Shown here piece by piece: positions 14,684-22,447 of a DNA stretch of 40,882 nt. The stretch lies in assembly GCA_001805055.1 (NCBI GenBank), contig MHDZ01000092.1:12906-53787 (forward strand). The letters are read 5' to 3'. The notes beneath the pieces were generated by a model. That model saw nothing but the letters and a program-made list of their open reading frames with translations, was not told the origin of the DNA and made no database searches. The stretch is from Nitrospirae bacterium GWC2_57_13 (GTDB lineage Bacteria; Nitrospirota; UBA9217). The position numbers were made by a program, and so were the translations under genes. The first letter of the stretch is position 1, and each line of letters opens with the position of its first letter.

Positions 14684-15796
14684 ATGTGGGAACGCATCAA
14701 ACAGATGATCATAAAGGAATTCATCCAGGTCTTCAGAGACAGGAGGATGAAGGCCATTATCTTCGCGACGCCCATCATGCAGCTTCTTATGTTCGGTTAC
14801 GCGGTCACGACAGACGTAAACAATATATCGACGGCATTCTACGACCTCGACAGGTCCTATGAAAGCCGGGAGCTGGCGCGAAGGCTCGAATCGTCAGGAT
14901 ACTTCAACATTGCATATACTCCCGCGTCTCCGAATGAAGTTCAGGAACTGGTCGACAGGGGAAAAGTGACCATGGCCCTTCAGGTCAACCGGGGATTTTC
15001 CAAGGATTTGAAAAGGAATATTCCCACCGAGGTCCAGATAATCGTGGACGGATCCGACTCAAATACGGCCACTGTTGCCATGGATTATGCGAACAAGATC
15101 ATCATGCAGTACACAAAGGATAGGGGCCTGCAGACCGGCAAGATATCGCCCGCAAAGATCGACCTCCGCACGCGGGCATGGTACAATCCCGAACTCAGGA
15201 GCAAAAACTACAACGTACCGGGTGTGATCGCCATCATTATCATGCTCACCTGTCTGCTTCTCACCGCCATGGCGGTGGTGCGGGAACGGGAGATCGGCAC
15301 CATGGAGCAGCTTATGGTCACGCCGCTCAGGCCGGTCGAGCTGGTTCTCGGGAAGACCCTGCCCTTCGCCGCCATAAGTTTTTTCGATATGGCCCTGGTA
15401 ACGCTGGTCGGCGTATTCTGGTTTGCGATTCCGATAAAGGGATCAGTCGTGCTCCTTACGGCGAGCACGGCGATATACCTTTTGTCCGTGCTGGGCGTGG
15501 GACTGTTTATCTCCACGATCTCAAGAACGCAGCAGCAGGCCATGATGGCGACTTTCCTTTTTTATATTCCGGCGGTGCTGCTATCGGGGTTCATGTTTCC
15601 CATCGCCAACATGCCCCAAGTGATCCAGTACGGGACATACCTGAATCCTCTGCGGTATTTTCTGGTCATCATCAGGGGGATATTCCTGAAAGGCAACGGC
15701 CCCGACGTTCTTTGGCCGCAAATGGCGGCGTTGCTGGCTCTTGGCGTGGTGGTGCTTACCTTCAGCACGCTCCGGTTTAGAAAGAGGCTGGGATGA
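14684..15796 (+). CDS. ABC-2 type permease (YbhS/YbhR-like), second copy
   Basis: A 370-residue paralogue of the upstream permease with the same layout: N-terminal span, periplasmic domain containing VDGSDSNTATVA, and about five C-terminal spans. The pair corresponds to YbhS/YbhR of E. coli. With the adaptor, the two ATPases and the TolC-like channel it completes a tripartite efflux pump. The exported compound is unknown. Confidence 0.9.
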   Translation: MWERIKQMIIKEFIQVFRDRRMKAIIFATPIMQLLMFGYAVTTDVNNISTAFYDLDRSYESRELARRLESSGYFNIAYTPASPNEVQELVDRGKVTMALQVNRGFSKDLKRNIPTEVQIIVDGSDSNTATVAMDYANKIIMQYTKDRGLQTGKISPAKIDLRTRAWYNPELRSKNYNVPGVIAIIIMLTCLLLTAMAVVREREIGTMEQLMVTPLRPVELVLGKTLPFAAISFFDMALVTLVGVFWFAIPIKGSVVLLTASTAIYLLSVLGVGLFISTISRTQQQAMMATFLFYIPAVLLSGFMFPIANMPQVIQYGTYLNPLRYFLVIIRGIFLKGNGPDVLWPQMAALLALGVVVLTFSTLRFRKRLG

Positions 15797-15837
15797 GATA
15801 AGGGAGATTGAAACCGAAATCAGAAAGGAGAAAACAT

Positions 15838-16470
15838 ATGATCGGAAGAGCAAACGCAGTAAGAATGGTTATTCTGTTGGCATTGGCAGGGAGTATCTGG
15901 TTTTTACCGCAAATGGCGGTCGCGCATTGCGACACGCTCGACGGGCCGGTGGTGGCGGATGCGAGGAAGGCATTGGATAAGGGTGATGTCACGCCTGTGC
16001 TCAAGTGGGTGCGACAGGATGATGAAAAGGAAATACGGGAGCTTTTTACGAAGACCCTGGTCGTCAGAAAAAAAGGGAAAGAAGCAAGGGAGCTGGCTGA
16101 CCTGTACTTTTTCGAGACCCTCGTCCGCATCCACCGGGCCGGAGAAGGAGCGCCCTACACCGGCCTGAAGCACGAAGCTGCCGAGCCGATCATTCTGGCC
16201 GTTGACAAGGCGCTCGATACAGGGTCCGCGGCTCACGTGGTGAGGCATGTTTCGGGAACCGTCGCATCAGGCATCCAGGAGCGATATGATCGGACCAGGG
16301 AGGCGCTGAAACACGCTCAGGAGAGCGTCGAGGCTGGCAGGAAATACGTCGAGGCCTATGTTGAGTTGACGCATTATGTAGAGCGGCTGTTTCATGACGC
16401 GTCGCACAGCGCCCATGGGGGAGGCAAAGAGTCCTCTTCGCTCAAACAGCCTGCTGCGCACGGGCATTGA
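15838..16470 (+). CDS. DUF6448-family exported protein
   Basis: A 210-residue protein with a signal peptide (about 1-29); the mature chain begins HCDTLDGP. It carries patterns I associate with DUF6448: DTLDGPVV, KWVRQDDEKEI and YFFETLVRIHRAGEGAPYTG (the last at 90-109). The mature part is largely helical and ends in a His-rich tail with seven histidines in the last 25 residues, so metal binding is possible. The ATG follows AAAGGAG. It lies 41 bases after the last permease on the same strand, so it is probably the last gene of the exporter operon. No activity is known to me; a periplasmic accessory role is a guess from position. Confidence 0.75.
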   Translation: MIGRANAVRMVILLALAGSIWFLPQMAVAHCDTLDGPVVADARKALDKGDVTPVLKWVRQDDEKEIRELFTKTLVVRKKGKEARELADLYFFETLVRIHRAGEGAPYTGLKHEAAEPIILAVDKALDTGSAAHVVRHVSGTVASGIQERYDRTREALKHAQESVEAGRKYVEAYVELTHYVERLFHDASHSAHGGGKESSSLKQPAAHGH

Positions 16471-16549
16471 CGCACTGGGAGATGCTGGCGGGATCATGGT
16501 CTCAAGGTTTTTCTTCATGGCTTTTTGACTTCGTGGTACAATGACGTCT

Positions 16550-16571
16550 CGGCTCACCGCTCTGTGAGCCG
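16550..16571 (+). other. Perfect hairpin in leader of ASKHA gene
   Basis: CGGCTCAC and GTGAGCCG form a perfect 8-base stem around a six-base loop, 24 bases before the ASKHA start codon. No T-run follows, so it is not a simple terminator. It could stabilise or block the leader. Confidence 0.4.
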
Positions 16572-16594
16572 CGCGAAAAGGATGTCTTGACTCC

Positions 16595-18067
16595 ATGATC
16601 CCGCTTTTCTTTCAAAAAGAGATCATTCTGCCTGCCGCAACGGACGACGACCGGCGTGCCGACGACCAGCGTATTCGCGACAGCCTGGATCTGCATCCGC
16701 TTGCGATCCCCCTTGGAGTGCTTCGCAAGGTCCCGCAGACGGTGCGGGGCAAGGACCGGATCTCGTGCATCATCGGCAGGGACAGTGCCGGGTTTCGGCT
16801 GATCAGCATCGGGACCGGACGGTCCTGCTCCGTGGCTCTTGATATCGGGACTACGAATCTCGTGGCCACGCTCTGCGACAATGTGACGGGCCGCGACCTT
16901 TCGACCTTGCATGTTGAGAATCCCCAGATCGCCTTCGGCTCCGACATCCTGACCCGCCTGCATCACGCCATGTCAGGCCGGGCAGAGGAGCTATTCAGCG
17001 TATTAGTCACGGGCATCAATGGGCTTATTGCACGGCTTTGCAGTGACGTCGGCGTTGACCAGCAGGACGTGCATGGCCTGGCCGTGGCAGGCAACACAGT
17101 CATGAGCCACTTTTTCCTCGGCCTCGACGTCAGCACCATCCCCGTGGACCCTTTCGTTCCTGTGGTCAGGACGCCGGGGTTCTTCGATGCCTCGGAACTG
17201 GGGCTGGCAATCCACCCCCAGGCCCTGGTCTATGTCTTTCCGAACGCAGGCAGCTACGTGGGCGGGGACATCGTGGCAGGCATCGTGGCCTCAGGTCTTG
17301 CGTCGTCAGCGGAAACATCCATCCTGATCGATGTGGGCACGAACGCCGAGGTGGTAATCGGGAACAAAGACTGGATGCTGGTCGGAGCAGGGGCTGCGGG
17401 TCCGGCGCTGGAGGAAGGAATATCCCTGATCGGCAAGCGCGCCAGCAAGGGGATCATCTACGACGTGGCGATCACGGGCAAAGGCATTGCCTGCTCCACC
17501 TTCGACAACGCTGCGCCTGAAGGCATCTGCGGCTCAGGTATGGTGAGCCTGCTGCATGAACTGTATGCAGCCGATATCGTGGATAAAAGCGGTGCCTTCA
17601 AGTCCGGGGCGAAGAACGTGGAAACGATGAACGGCGAGCAGGCCTTCCGGATCAATTGTTCCGGAGGGGAGGGCCTGGCGATCACGCAGAGCGAGATCAG
17701 CAACTTCATGAAATCCAAGGCAGCCATGTTCACGCTGCTGCTGGTGCTGACGCGCGCTGTGGGGATAAGCTTCAGGGATATCCGGCGCGTTTTCGTTGCC
17801 GGAGCACTCGGCACGGGCATTGATGTCAGGAAGGCGGCAGGCATCGGCATGCTTCCCGGCTGGGAGCCGGGCATCATCACGCCCCTTGGGAATGCCTCGC
17901 TTACGGGGGCGCGGATGCTGCTTGCAAAGGGCGATCTGCTGAGAACGATCGATGCGATCAGCGACAGGATCACCTATAAACACATGCACGATGACCCGGA
18001 GTTCATGAAGGAGTTCCTCGGCGCCGTGTTCATCCCCCATACGGACCCGTCGCTTTTGAAGGTCTGA
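16595..18067 (+). CDS. ASKHA-domain protein (RACo/DUF4445-like) lacking ferredoxin domain
   Basis: A 490-residue protein in the family of ATP-dependent reductive activators of corrinoid proteins (RACo, RamA). The sugar-kinase/Hsp70-type ATPase site is visible: DIGTTN (83-88), a second DVGTNAEV motif, and AGAAGPALEEG. Known RACo proteins are over 600 residues and begin with a 2Fe-2S ferredoxin domain. This one lacks it and starts with about 75 residues resembling the linker region. No cluster-binding cysteine set is seen, so a separate electron donor would be needed. No corrinoid protein or methyltransferase gene lies nearby. The actual partner is unknown. Confidence 0.75.
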   Translation: MIPLFFQKEIILPAATDDDRRADDQRIRDSLDLHPLAIPLGVLRKVPQTVRGKDRISCIIGRDSAGFRLISIGTGRSCSVALDIGTTNLVATLCDNVTGRDLSTLHVENPQIAFGSDILTRLHHAMSGRAEELFSVLVTGINGLIARLCSDVGVDQQDVHGLAVAGNTVMSHFFLGLDVSTIPVDPFVPVVRTPGFFDASELGLAIHPQALVYVFPNAGSYVGGDIVAGIVASGLASSAETSILIDVGTNAEVVIGNKDWMLVGAGAAGPALEEGISLIGKRASKGIIYDVAITGKGIACSTFDNAAPEGICGSGMVSLLHELYAADIVDKSGAFKSGAKNVETMNGEQAFRINCSGGEGLAITQSEISNFMKSKAAMFTLLLVLTRAVGISFRDIRRVFVAGALGTGIDVRKAAGIGMLPGWEPGIITPLGNASLTGARMLLAKGDLLRTIDAISDRITYKHMHDDPEFMKEFLGAVFIPHTDPSLLKV

Positions 18068-18097
18068 GACGCAGAGGCCGCAGAGAAAAGCAAAACA

Positions 18098-18240
18098 AGA
18101 TGGTTTCTCGCCAAGGCGCCAAGGTCGCAAAGAAAGGCTATAGCCTCTGGTTTTAAAACCAGGAGGAAAAGGTTTCCTTTGCGAACTTTGGAGCTTTGCG
18201 AGAGACGCCTTTGGGTTCCGATCTGTCCGGGTCAGGCCAA
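18098..18240. repeat. Long palindromic repeat, copy 2 (after MOSC gene)
   Basis: It begins TTTCTCGCCAAGG and ends CTTTGCGAGAGACGC...TCCGG. The two ends are inverted repeats of about 27 bases with around 80% complementarity. It is homologous along about 140 bases, in the same orientation, to the copy at 18923-19062. Its right end overlaps the stop codon of the minus-strand MOSC gene, so it could serve as a structured 3' end. Confidence 0.75.
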
Positions 18241-18882
18241 CTGACTCCTCAACTTCTCAAACGACTCGCGCCAGGAAGCGGAGAGTGCAGGGGCCGACAG
18301 GACACGCTCGATGCCGTCGCTGTCCTTCCTGTTGTGGTGAAATACGCTGTTTGCGAATGCGACGGTGATGGCGTGATCGTCCTTTTTGACAAGGCTGAGT
18401 GCATCACCCTGTTTCACGACCCCTTCTTTCAGCATCCGCATATAGAATCCGGTCCTGCCTGCATCCACCACGAGCTTCACCATGTCGCTTCTGCCGAACC
18501 GGGCCGCGAGCGTGTTGCAGGGCTGGCGGGGCTGGCTCACCTGGACCAGCGCGGTCCCGAGCTGGAAGATATCTCCGATGTTGACATCGGCCTCCTGCAG
18601 TCCGGAGACCGTCAAATTTTCACCAAAGGCCGCGTCAGGCAGCTTCGTGCCAAGCGTCCGTTCCCAGTACTGGTAATGCTCCAGGCTGTAGACGCAGACC
18701 GCTTTGTCCGGGCCGCCGTGGTGTTTCGTGTCGCCGACGCCGTCGCCTTCGAAGCCGTTCATGGTGAGCCTGACCGGTCCTGATGCTGACTTCTTGACGA
18801 TCCCCGTAAAATATTCCTTGCCCTGGAGCAGTTCTTTGCGGGGCAGTCCGATATTGAGTGATTCAATGAGTGGCAGGGTCAT
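18232..18882 (-). CDS. MOSC-domain protein (YiiM-like)
   Basis: A 216-residue protein with the MOSC patterns GDTKHHGGPDKAV (50-62) and FGENLTVSG (86-94), and the conserved cysteine C122 in QPRQPCN. It has a C-terminal three-helix extension, as in YiiM. MOSC proteins bind the molybdenum cofactor and several reduce N-hydroxylated compounds; that role here is by family only. AAAGGCG precedes the start codon. Two homologous repeats flank it on both sides in direct orientation. Confidence 0.9.
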   Translation of the reverse strand: MTLPLIESLNIGLPRKELLQGKEYFTGIVKKSASGPVRLTMNGFEGDGVGDTKHHGGPDKAVCVYSLEHYQYWERTLGTKLPDAAFGENLTVSGLQEADVNIGDIFQLGTALVQVSQPRQPCNTLAARFGRSDMVKLVVDAGRTGFYMRMLKEGVVKQGDALSLVKKDDHAITVAFANSVFHHNRKDSDGIERVLSAPALSASWRESFEKLRSQLA

Positions 18883-18922
18883 GAGTCGCCTTTAGGCGCT
18901 TAGGCCTATATTATCGATAAAA

Positions 18923-19062
18923 GAGATGTTTTCTCGCCAAGGAGCAAAGAGCGCCAAGAAATGCATAGTCTTTTGGATTTAAACCCTGGACTTAAAGGTT
19001 TCCGTTGCGTCCTTTGCGAGCTTTGCGAGAGACGCTTTTTGGTTCCCGCTTTTCCGGATCAA
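18923..19062. repeat. Long palindromic repeat, copy 3 (after HPP gene)
   Basis: It is homologous to 18098-18240: TTTTCTCGCCAAGG at the left, CTTTGCGAGCTTTGCGAGAG and TTTTCCGGATCA at the right, with an AAAGGTTTCC block in the middle. It ends just before the stop codon of the minus-strand HPP gene, as copy 2 does for MOSC. Confidence 0.75.
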
Positions 19063-19065
19063 GAT

Positions 19066-19608
19066 TCAATACCAGAATTCGGGATACCTGCGGTTCCTGG
19101 GAATATTGTTCACCAGCAGGGCTATGAGCAGCATAACTAAAGCGCCGGCGCCGGCAGGGACCAGGGCATAGAGATAGCCCAGACTGTGGATATTCTCGCC
19201 GCCGATCACGGCGATGAGCGCTGTGGCGCCGCCGGGAGGATGGAGCGTCTTGGTGGCGTGCATCAGGGCGATGGCCGTTGCAACAGCAGCGGCCCCGGCC
19301 AGCCAGAGGTTCGGACCGAAGAGCTGAAAGCAGGCCACGCCGATGATCGCCGAGAGCACGTGGCCTCCGAGAAGGTTCCGCGGCTGGGCGAGGGGGCTTT
19401 TGACGGCGCCGTAGATCAGGACAGCCGAGGCGCCGAAGGAACCGATGATCATCACCGCGCCTGTGCCGTCGATAAGCGTGAAGTTGATCAGCCCTACGGC
19501 CGCAATGCCCAGGAACGCTCCCACCCAGGACCAGAATATTTCCAAAGCGCTCACGCCCGGCGGGCTCTTGGTGATACCTTTCATCTTGGCGATGTAGTCG
19601 GTTATCAT
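19066..19608 (-). CDS. HPP-family membrane protein
   Basis: A 180-residue protein with about four membrane spans and the family motif HPPGGATA (123-130), plus GSFGASAVLIYG and SPLAQPRN. HPP proteins have been reported as nitrite transporters in plastids and cyanobacteria. The start at 19608 is set by AAGGAACT and by the family N-terminus; a much longer frame runs back into the CBS gene and is rejected. It follows the CBS-pair gene by 44 bases on the same strand. Many HPP proteins carry fused CBS domains, so this looks like a split version. Nitrite transport here is an inference supported by the nitrite/NO genes nearby. Confidence 0.88.
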   Translation of the reverse strand: MITDYIAKMKGITKSPPGVSALEIFWSWVGAFLGIAAVGLINFTLIDGTGAVMIIGSFGASAVLIYGAVKSPLAQPRNLLGGHVLSAIIGVACFQLFGPNLWLAGAAAVATAIALMHATKTLHPPGGATALIAVIGGENIHSLGYLYALVPAGAGALVMLLIALLVNNIPRNRRYPEFWY

Positions 19609-19652
19609 TAGTTCCTTATACAATGCATGATGGTCTTTGTGAAATTCGTGGT

Positions 19653-20288
19653 TCAAGTCTTTGATCGCGGTTCGGGTTTTCCCTTGTGTGTGGCCATGAT
19701 GATATCTTCCCTGGACACGATCCCGATGATCTCTCCCGTTTCTCCCACTACCGGCACACGATTTATCCGTCTCTCCGTAAGGAGCGTCGCGATCTCGAGC
19801 AGGGTGGTTCCCGGAGAGATCGTGACAGGCGGAATGGACATGATGTCTTCCGCTTTCTTTGCGCGGATAGGAAGAGCTACGCACCCGGAGCCTTTGAGGC
19901 AGTCGGCGATCACGGCCATGAAGGTCGTTCGGCCGCTTGAGCCCATATGGGCAAGAAAATCCTTCTCGGAAATTACACCTGCCACCTTGTTGTCGTTGTC
20001 CAGCACCGGCAGGCCGGAGATGCCTTTGTCCGCCATGAGCAGGGCCACATCGCGAAGAGGCATGGACCGCTTCGCCGTGACCACGGGAGCGGTCATGATG
20101 TCACGGGCCGTGATCGATCGATTGATGCGATCAGTCGCGTGGCGGAAGGCAAGGCGGTATACCTCGCGGAAATCCGCGGCCGTGATGTCCAGATAGCCCT
20201 GGATCTCCTTCATGGCCTCGTGGACATCGTCGTCGGTCATCTCCAGACCCCGGGGAAACCCCAGATCGCTGTTCTCGCTCCTTTTCAC
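19653..20288 (-). CDS. Two-CBS-domain regulatory protein
   Basis: A 211-residue protein with CBS domains at about 61-115 (DIMTAPVVT...GLPVLDNDNKVAGVISEKDF) and 146-200 (DIMSIPPVTIS...NRVPVVGETGEIIGIVSRED). CBS pairs bind adenine nucleotides and usually control an attached or neighbouring protein. The direct neighbour is the HPP membrane protein, its likely target. The start is GTG at 20288, supported by AAGGAG; no ATG lies at the right place. Its predicted promoter shares an FNR-like palindrome with the divergent globin gene. Confidence 0.88.
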   Translation of the reverse strand: MKRSENSDLGFPRGLEMTDDDVHEAMKEIQGYLDITAADFREVYRLAFRHATDRINRSITARDIMTAPVVTAKRSMPLRDVALLMADKGISGLPVLDNDNKVAGVISEKDFLAHMGSSGRTTFMAVIADCLKGSGCVALPIRAKKAEDIMSIPPVTISPGTTLLEIATLLTERRINRVPVVGETGEIIGIVSREDIIMATHKGKPEPRSKT

Positions 20289-20326
20289 GAATGCTCCTTA
20301 GCTTGAGATATCTGCACTTGCTGACG

Positions 20327-20332
20327 ATTGTA
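20327..20332 (-). promoter_or_regulatory. Possible -10 element of CBS-HPP pair
   Basis: Minus-strand TACAAT places a transcription start near 20320. The palindrome at 20355-20370 would then be centred about 42 bases upstream, the class II activator position for FNR/CRP proteins. No good -35 is present. Confidence 0.4.
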
Positions 20333-20354
20333 TGCTTTACAGTATAGCATGAGA

Positions 20355-20370
20355 TATGATCTGGATCATA
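20355..20370. promoter_or_regulatory. FNR/DNR-like palindrome between divergent genes
   Basis: TATGATCTGGATCATA is a perfect inverted repeat (7-2-7). It contains the FNR/CRP-superfamily core TGAT-N4-ATCA, with A/T in place of the outermost T/A of the classical FNR site. It lies between the CBS gene (minus) and the globin-PsiE gene (plus). Confidence 0.65.
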
Positions 20371-20410
20371 ATTCTGAAAATAGTGATGGAATGTAATGAG
20401 CCCTCTTTGC

Positions 20411-20416
20411 TATACT
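20411..20416 (+). promoter_or_regulatory. Possible -10 element of globin-PsiE gene
   Basis: TATACT predicts a start near 20424. The FNR-like palindrome is then centred at about -61.5, the class I activator position. The -35 region (GGAATG) is poor, as expected for an activator-dependent promoter. Confidence 0.45.
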
Positions 20417-20477
20417 GACATATATCACCTGAAAAAGCATACTACCAACGTAGCAGAATATTGACAAAGGAGCCCCC

Positions 20478-21380
20478 ATGCCTGTCCGATCGTTCAGGGA
20501 GATAAAACACGATTACCGGTTCACCGACGAAGATGAACAACGCCTCGCAGGGCTCAAGACCGTCATGGATGACCACGCTGACATGGTGATGAGCACGCTC
20601 AGCCTCTGGATCATGGGCACCAAGGGCGCTGCGCAGTTCTTTACCGACGAAACGCGTCAGAAGCACGTGTTCGAGGCCCAGCGGCGGTGGTTCCTGGAGC
20701 TGTTCTCAGGCGTCTATGACAACAGCTTTTACGAGAAACTGATCAAGATCGGCAGAGTGCACGTGAAGTTCAACGTGGACGCCCACTACATGAACCGGGC
20801 CATGAACATCGTGAAGAACTCCTGCATTGACGTTCTGCAGCGCACGGAAGAAGTGAAGGAGGAGTACACGAACAAGATCATCTCTCTCGGCAAGCTGCTT
20901 GACATCAGTCTGGACGTTATAACCACGGCCTATATCGACGAAGAGCTCAAGACCTATTCGCCGGCCTATAAGGTCAAGAGCGCGCTCATCGCCTTTGCAG
21001 AGCGCTTCTCGCAATCCATGAACCTCGTGCTGGTGCTGGCGCTGATCGGGCTGACCATTGGCGTGGTCTGGCTCTTTGTGATCGACGTGGGCAAGCTGAT
21101 CAACGGCGATCTGGAGCGGGGCATTATCGGCGCATTGGGCTCGCTCCTGCTCCTGTGGGTGATCATCGAACTGATGAACACCGAGATATCCCATCTTAAG
21201 GGCGGGAAGTTCCATATCAGCGTGTTCATCGGCGTGGCCCTGGTCACGACGATCCGGGAGACCATGATCGCGACGTTGAAGCACGAGAAAGCCGAAATGA
21301 TCTATTACCTCGTGGCCGCCATTCTGGTGATCGGCGTGGTCTACTGGCTCGTGGTCCGGACCGAGGACAGGACGCGATGA
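20478..21380 (+). CDS. Globin sensor domain fused to PsiE-like membrane domain
   Basis: The 300-residue protein joins two parts. Residues 1 to about 165 resemble a globin-coupled-sensor/protoglobin domain, with the proximal heme histidine H95 in IGRVHVKFNV. Residues about 175-295 have four membrane spans (about 181-203, 214-234, 246-266, 273-293) and a PsiE-like core, IIELMNTEISHLKGGKFHISV. The globin half would bind O2, NO or CO. PsiE-like domains have no established activity. The ATG follows AAAGGAG. It lies upstream of norC on the same strand, 355 bases away, and shares a candidate FNR-like operator with the CBS-HPP pair. The output of the membrane part is unknown. Confidence 0.8.
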   Translation: MPVRSFREIKHDYRFTDEDEQRLAGLKTVMDDHADMVMSTLSLWIMGTKGAAQFFTDETRQKHVFEAQRRWFLELFSGVYDNSFYEKLIKIGRVHVKFNVDAHYMNRAMNIVKNSCIDVLQRTEEVKEEYTNKIISLGKLLDISLDVITTAYIDEELKTYSPAYKVKSALIAFAERFSQSMNLVLVLALIGLTIGVVWLFVIDVGKLINGDLERGIIGALGSLLLLWVIIELMNTEISHLKGGKFHISVFIGVALVTTIRETMIATLKHEKAEMIYYLVAAILVIGVVYWLVVRTEDRTR

Positions 21381-21735
21381 TCCTTATGATATAGACCATA
21401 TCGTTTGAGAGCGATCTGTCCAACTCTTTCACTAACCCGCATAAAGCGGAATTGAAAATTGTAAATTGGAAAGTGCAAATTTGCGGAAAACGGCGGTCCA
21501 AAAACAGCCGTTTCATCCTTTGTTTGCAGGGCCTTTATGATTTTAGTAAATATATTCAACCCGTTTTGAGAAGCTTTTGATTCCTTAGTTATTAAAGCAA
21601 TGCGTCACCAGGCGGATGTACGAGATCGATGGCTGAGGAGGTGGTGGCCAATGAGATGATCGTCCGTGGTGCCCGTCTTATTTTCCTTCCGTAACAGCAT
21701 TCGCCTTTATTCAGTTCGAACACAGGAGGTGCGGT
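21381..21735. other. Intergenic region upstream of norC
   Basis: The 355 bases hold no convincing gene. A perfect 7-base stem AAACGGC/GCCGTTT (21488-21494 and 21507-21513) with a 12-base loop may end the globin transcript. A perfect 10-base palindrome GCAAATTTGC lies near 21475. AGGAGGT is present just before norC. I find no TGAT-N4-ATCA site here. Confidence 0.5.
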
Positions 21736-22437
21736 ATGACCAAGAAGGTTGCGTTATGGATCTTTCTTGTCGGCACCATCTCCTCGTCGGCCCTGTTCCT
21801 GTGGCTCACCTGGGACACGCACCGCCAGGTGGAGTTCCTTGCCAACGTGGACAAGCTATCCGACGATGTGGTGGCCGGAAAGAGGGTATTCGAGAAGTAC
21901 AACTGCAATGACTGCCATACCATTCTCGGCTTCGGTGCTTACTATGCGCCGGACATGACAAAGGTCGTGAAGCGCATCGGCGTCGACGGTATCCGCTACC
22001 GGGTGAAGAGCCCGGAAAAGGCCTTCGCGAACTCCTCGCGCAAGATGCCGCAACAGAACCTCACGGACGATGAGATCGAGAAGCTCATCGCCTTCTTTAC
22101 CTGGGTGGGCGAAATCGACAACAATGACTGGCCCCCCCAGGACAGCGCGAAGCGGCTGACCCGGAGCGAAGAGGTGATGGTCGCCTCGGCAGGTCTTTCG
22201 CCCGGTGCGGCCGTGTACCAGCGCCGGGGATGCATGAACTGTCATTCCCTGCAGGGGAAGGGCGGTTCCGTGGGGCCGGCCCTGGACAAGGTCGGCAAGC
22301 GATTGAAGCAGGCCGAGATCCGGCGGTACATCCGGGACCCGAAAGCGGTGAATGCGAAGGCTATCATGCCGGCGCAGAAGGACCTTTCCAACAAGGAACT
22401 GGATGAGGTCGCCAGGTTCCTGGCGAATTTGAAATGA
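21736..22437 (+). CDS. norC: Diheme NorC-like subunit of nitric oxide reductase
   Basis: A 233-residue protein with one N-terminal membrane span (about 5-27) and a NorC heme c domain. The first heme site is CNDCH (57-61) with its usual TILGFGAYYAPD context, and its methionine ligand is in KMPQQ. After NDWPP, where standard NorC ends, a second class I cytochrome c domain follows, with CMNCH (166-170) and a methionine in IMPAQ. Usual NorC is about 150 residues with a single heme. It passes electrons to NorB. GGAGGTGCGGT precedes the ATG. NorB starts ten bases downstream. Confidence 0.9.
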   Translation: MTKKVALWIFLVGTISSSALFLWLTWDTHRQVEFLANVDKLSDDVVAGKRVFEKYNCNDCHTILGFGAYYAPDMTKVVKRIGVDGIRYRVKSPEKAFANSSRKMPQQNLTDDEIEKLIAFFTWVGEIDNNDWPPQDSAKRLTRSEEVMVASAGLSPGAAVYQRRGCMNCHSLQGKGGSVGPALDKVGKRLKQAEIRRYIRDPKAVNAKAIMPAQKDLSNKELDEVARFLANLK

Positions 22438-22447
22438 GGAGGCTGCC

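Noticed and set aside
19609-19884. Longer HPP reading frame starting at 19884
   Set aside because: The extra residues are charged, lack family similarity and overlap the CBS gene; a good ribosome site lies before 19608.
21381-21735. FNR-like site upstream of norC
   Set aside because: GATAT-N5-ATATC near 21389 and TTGATTCC near 21573 were considered, but neither matches TGAT-N4-ATCA.
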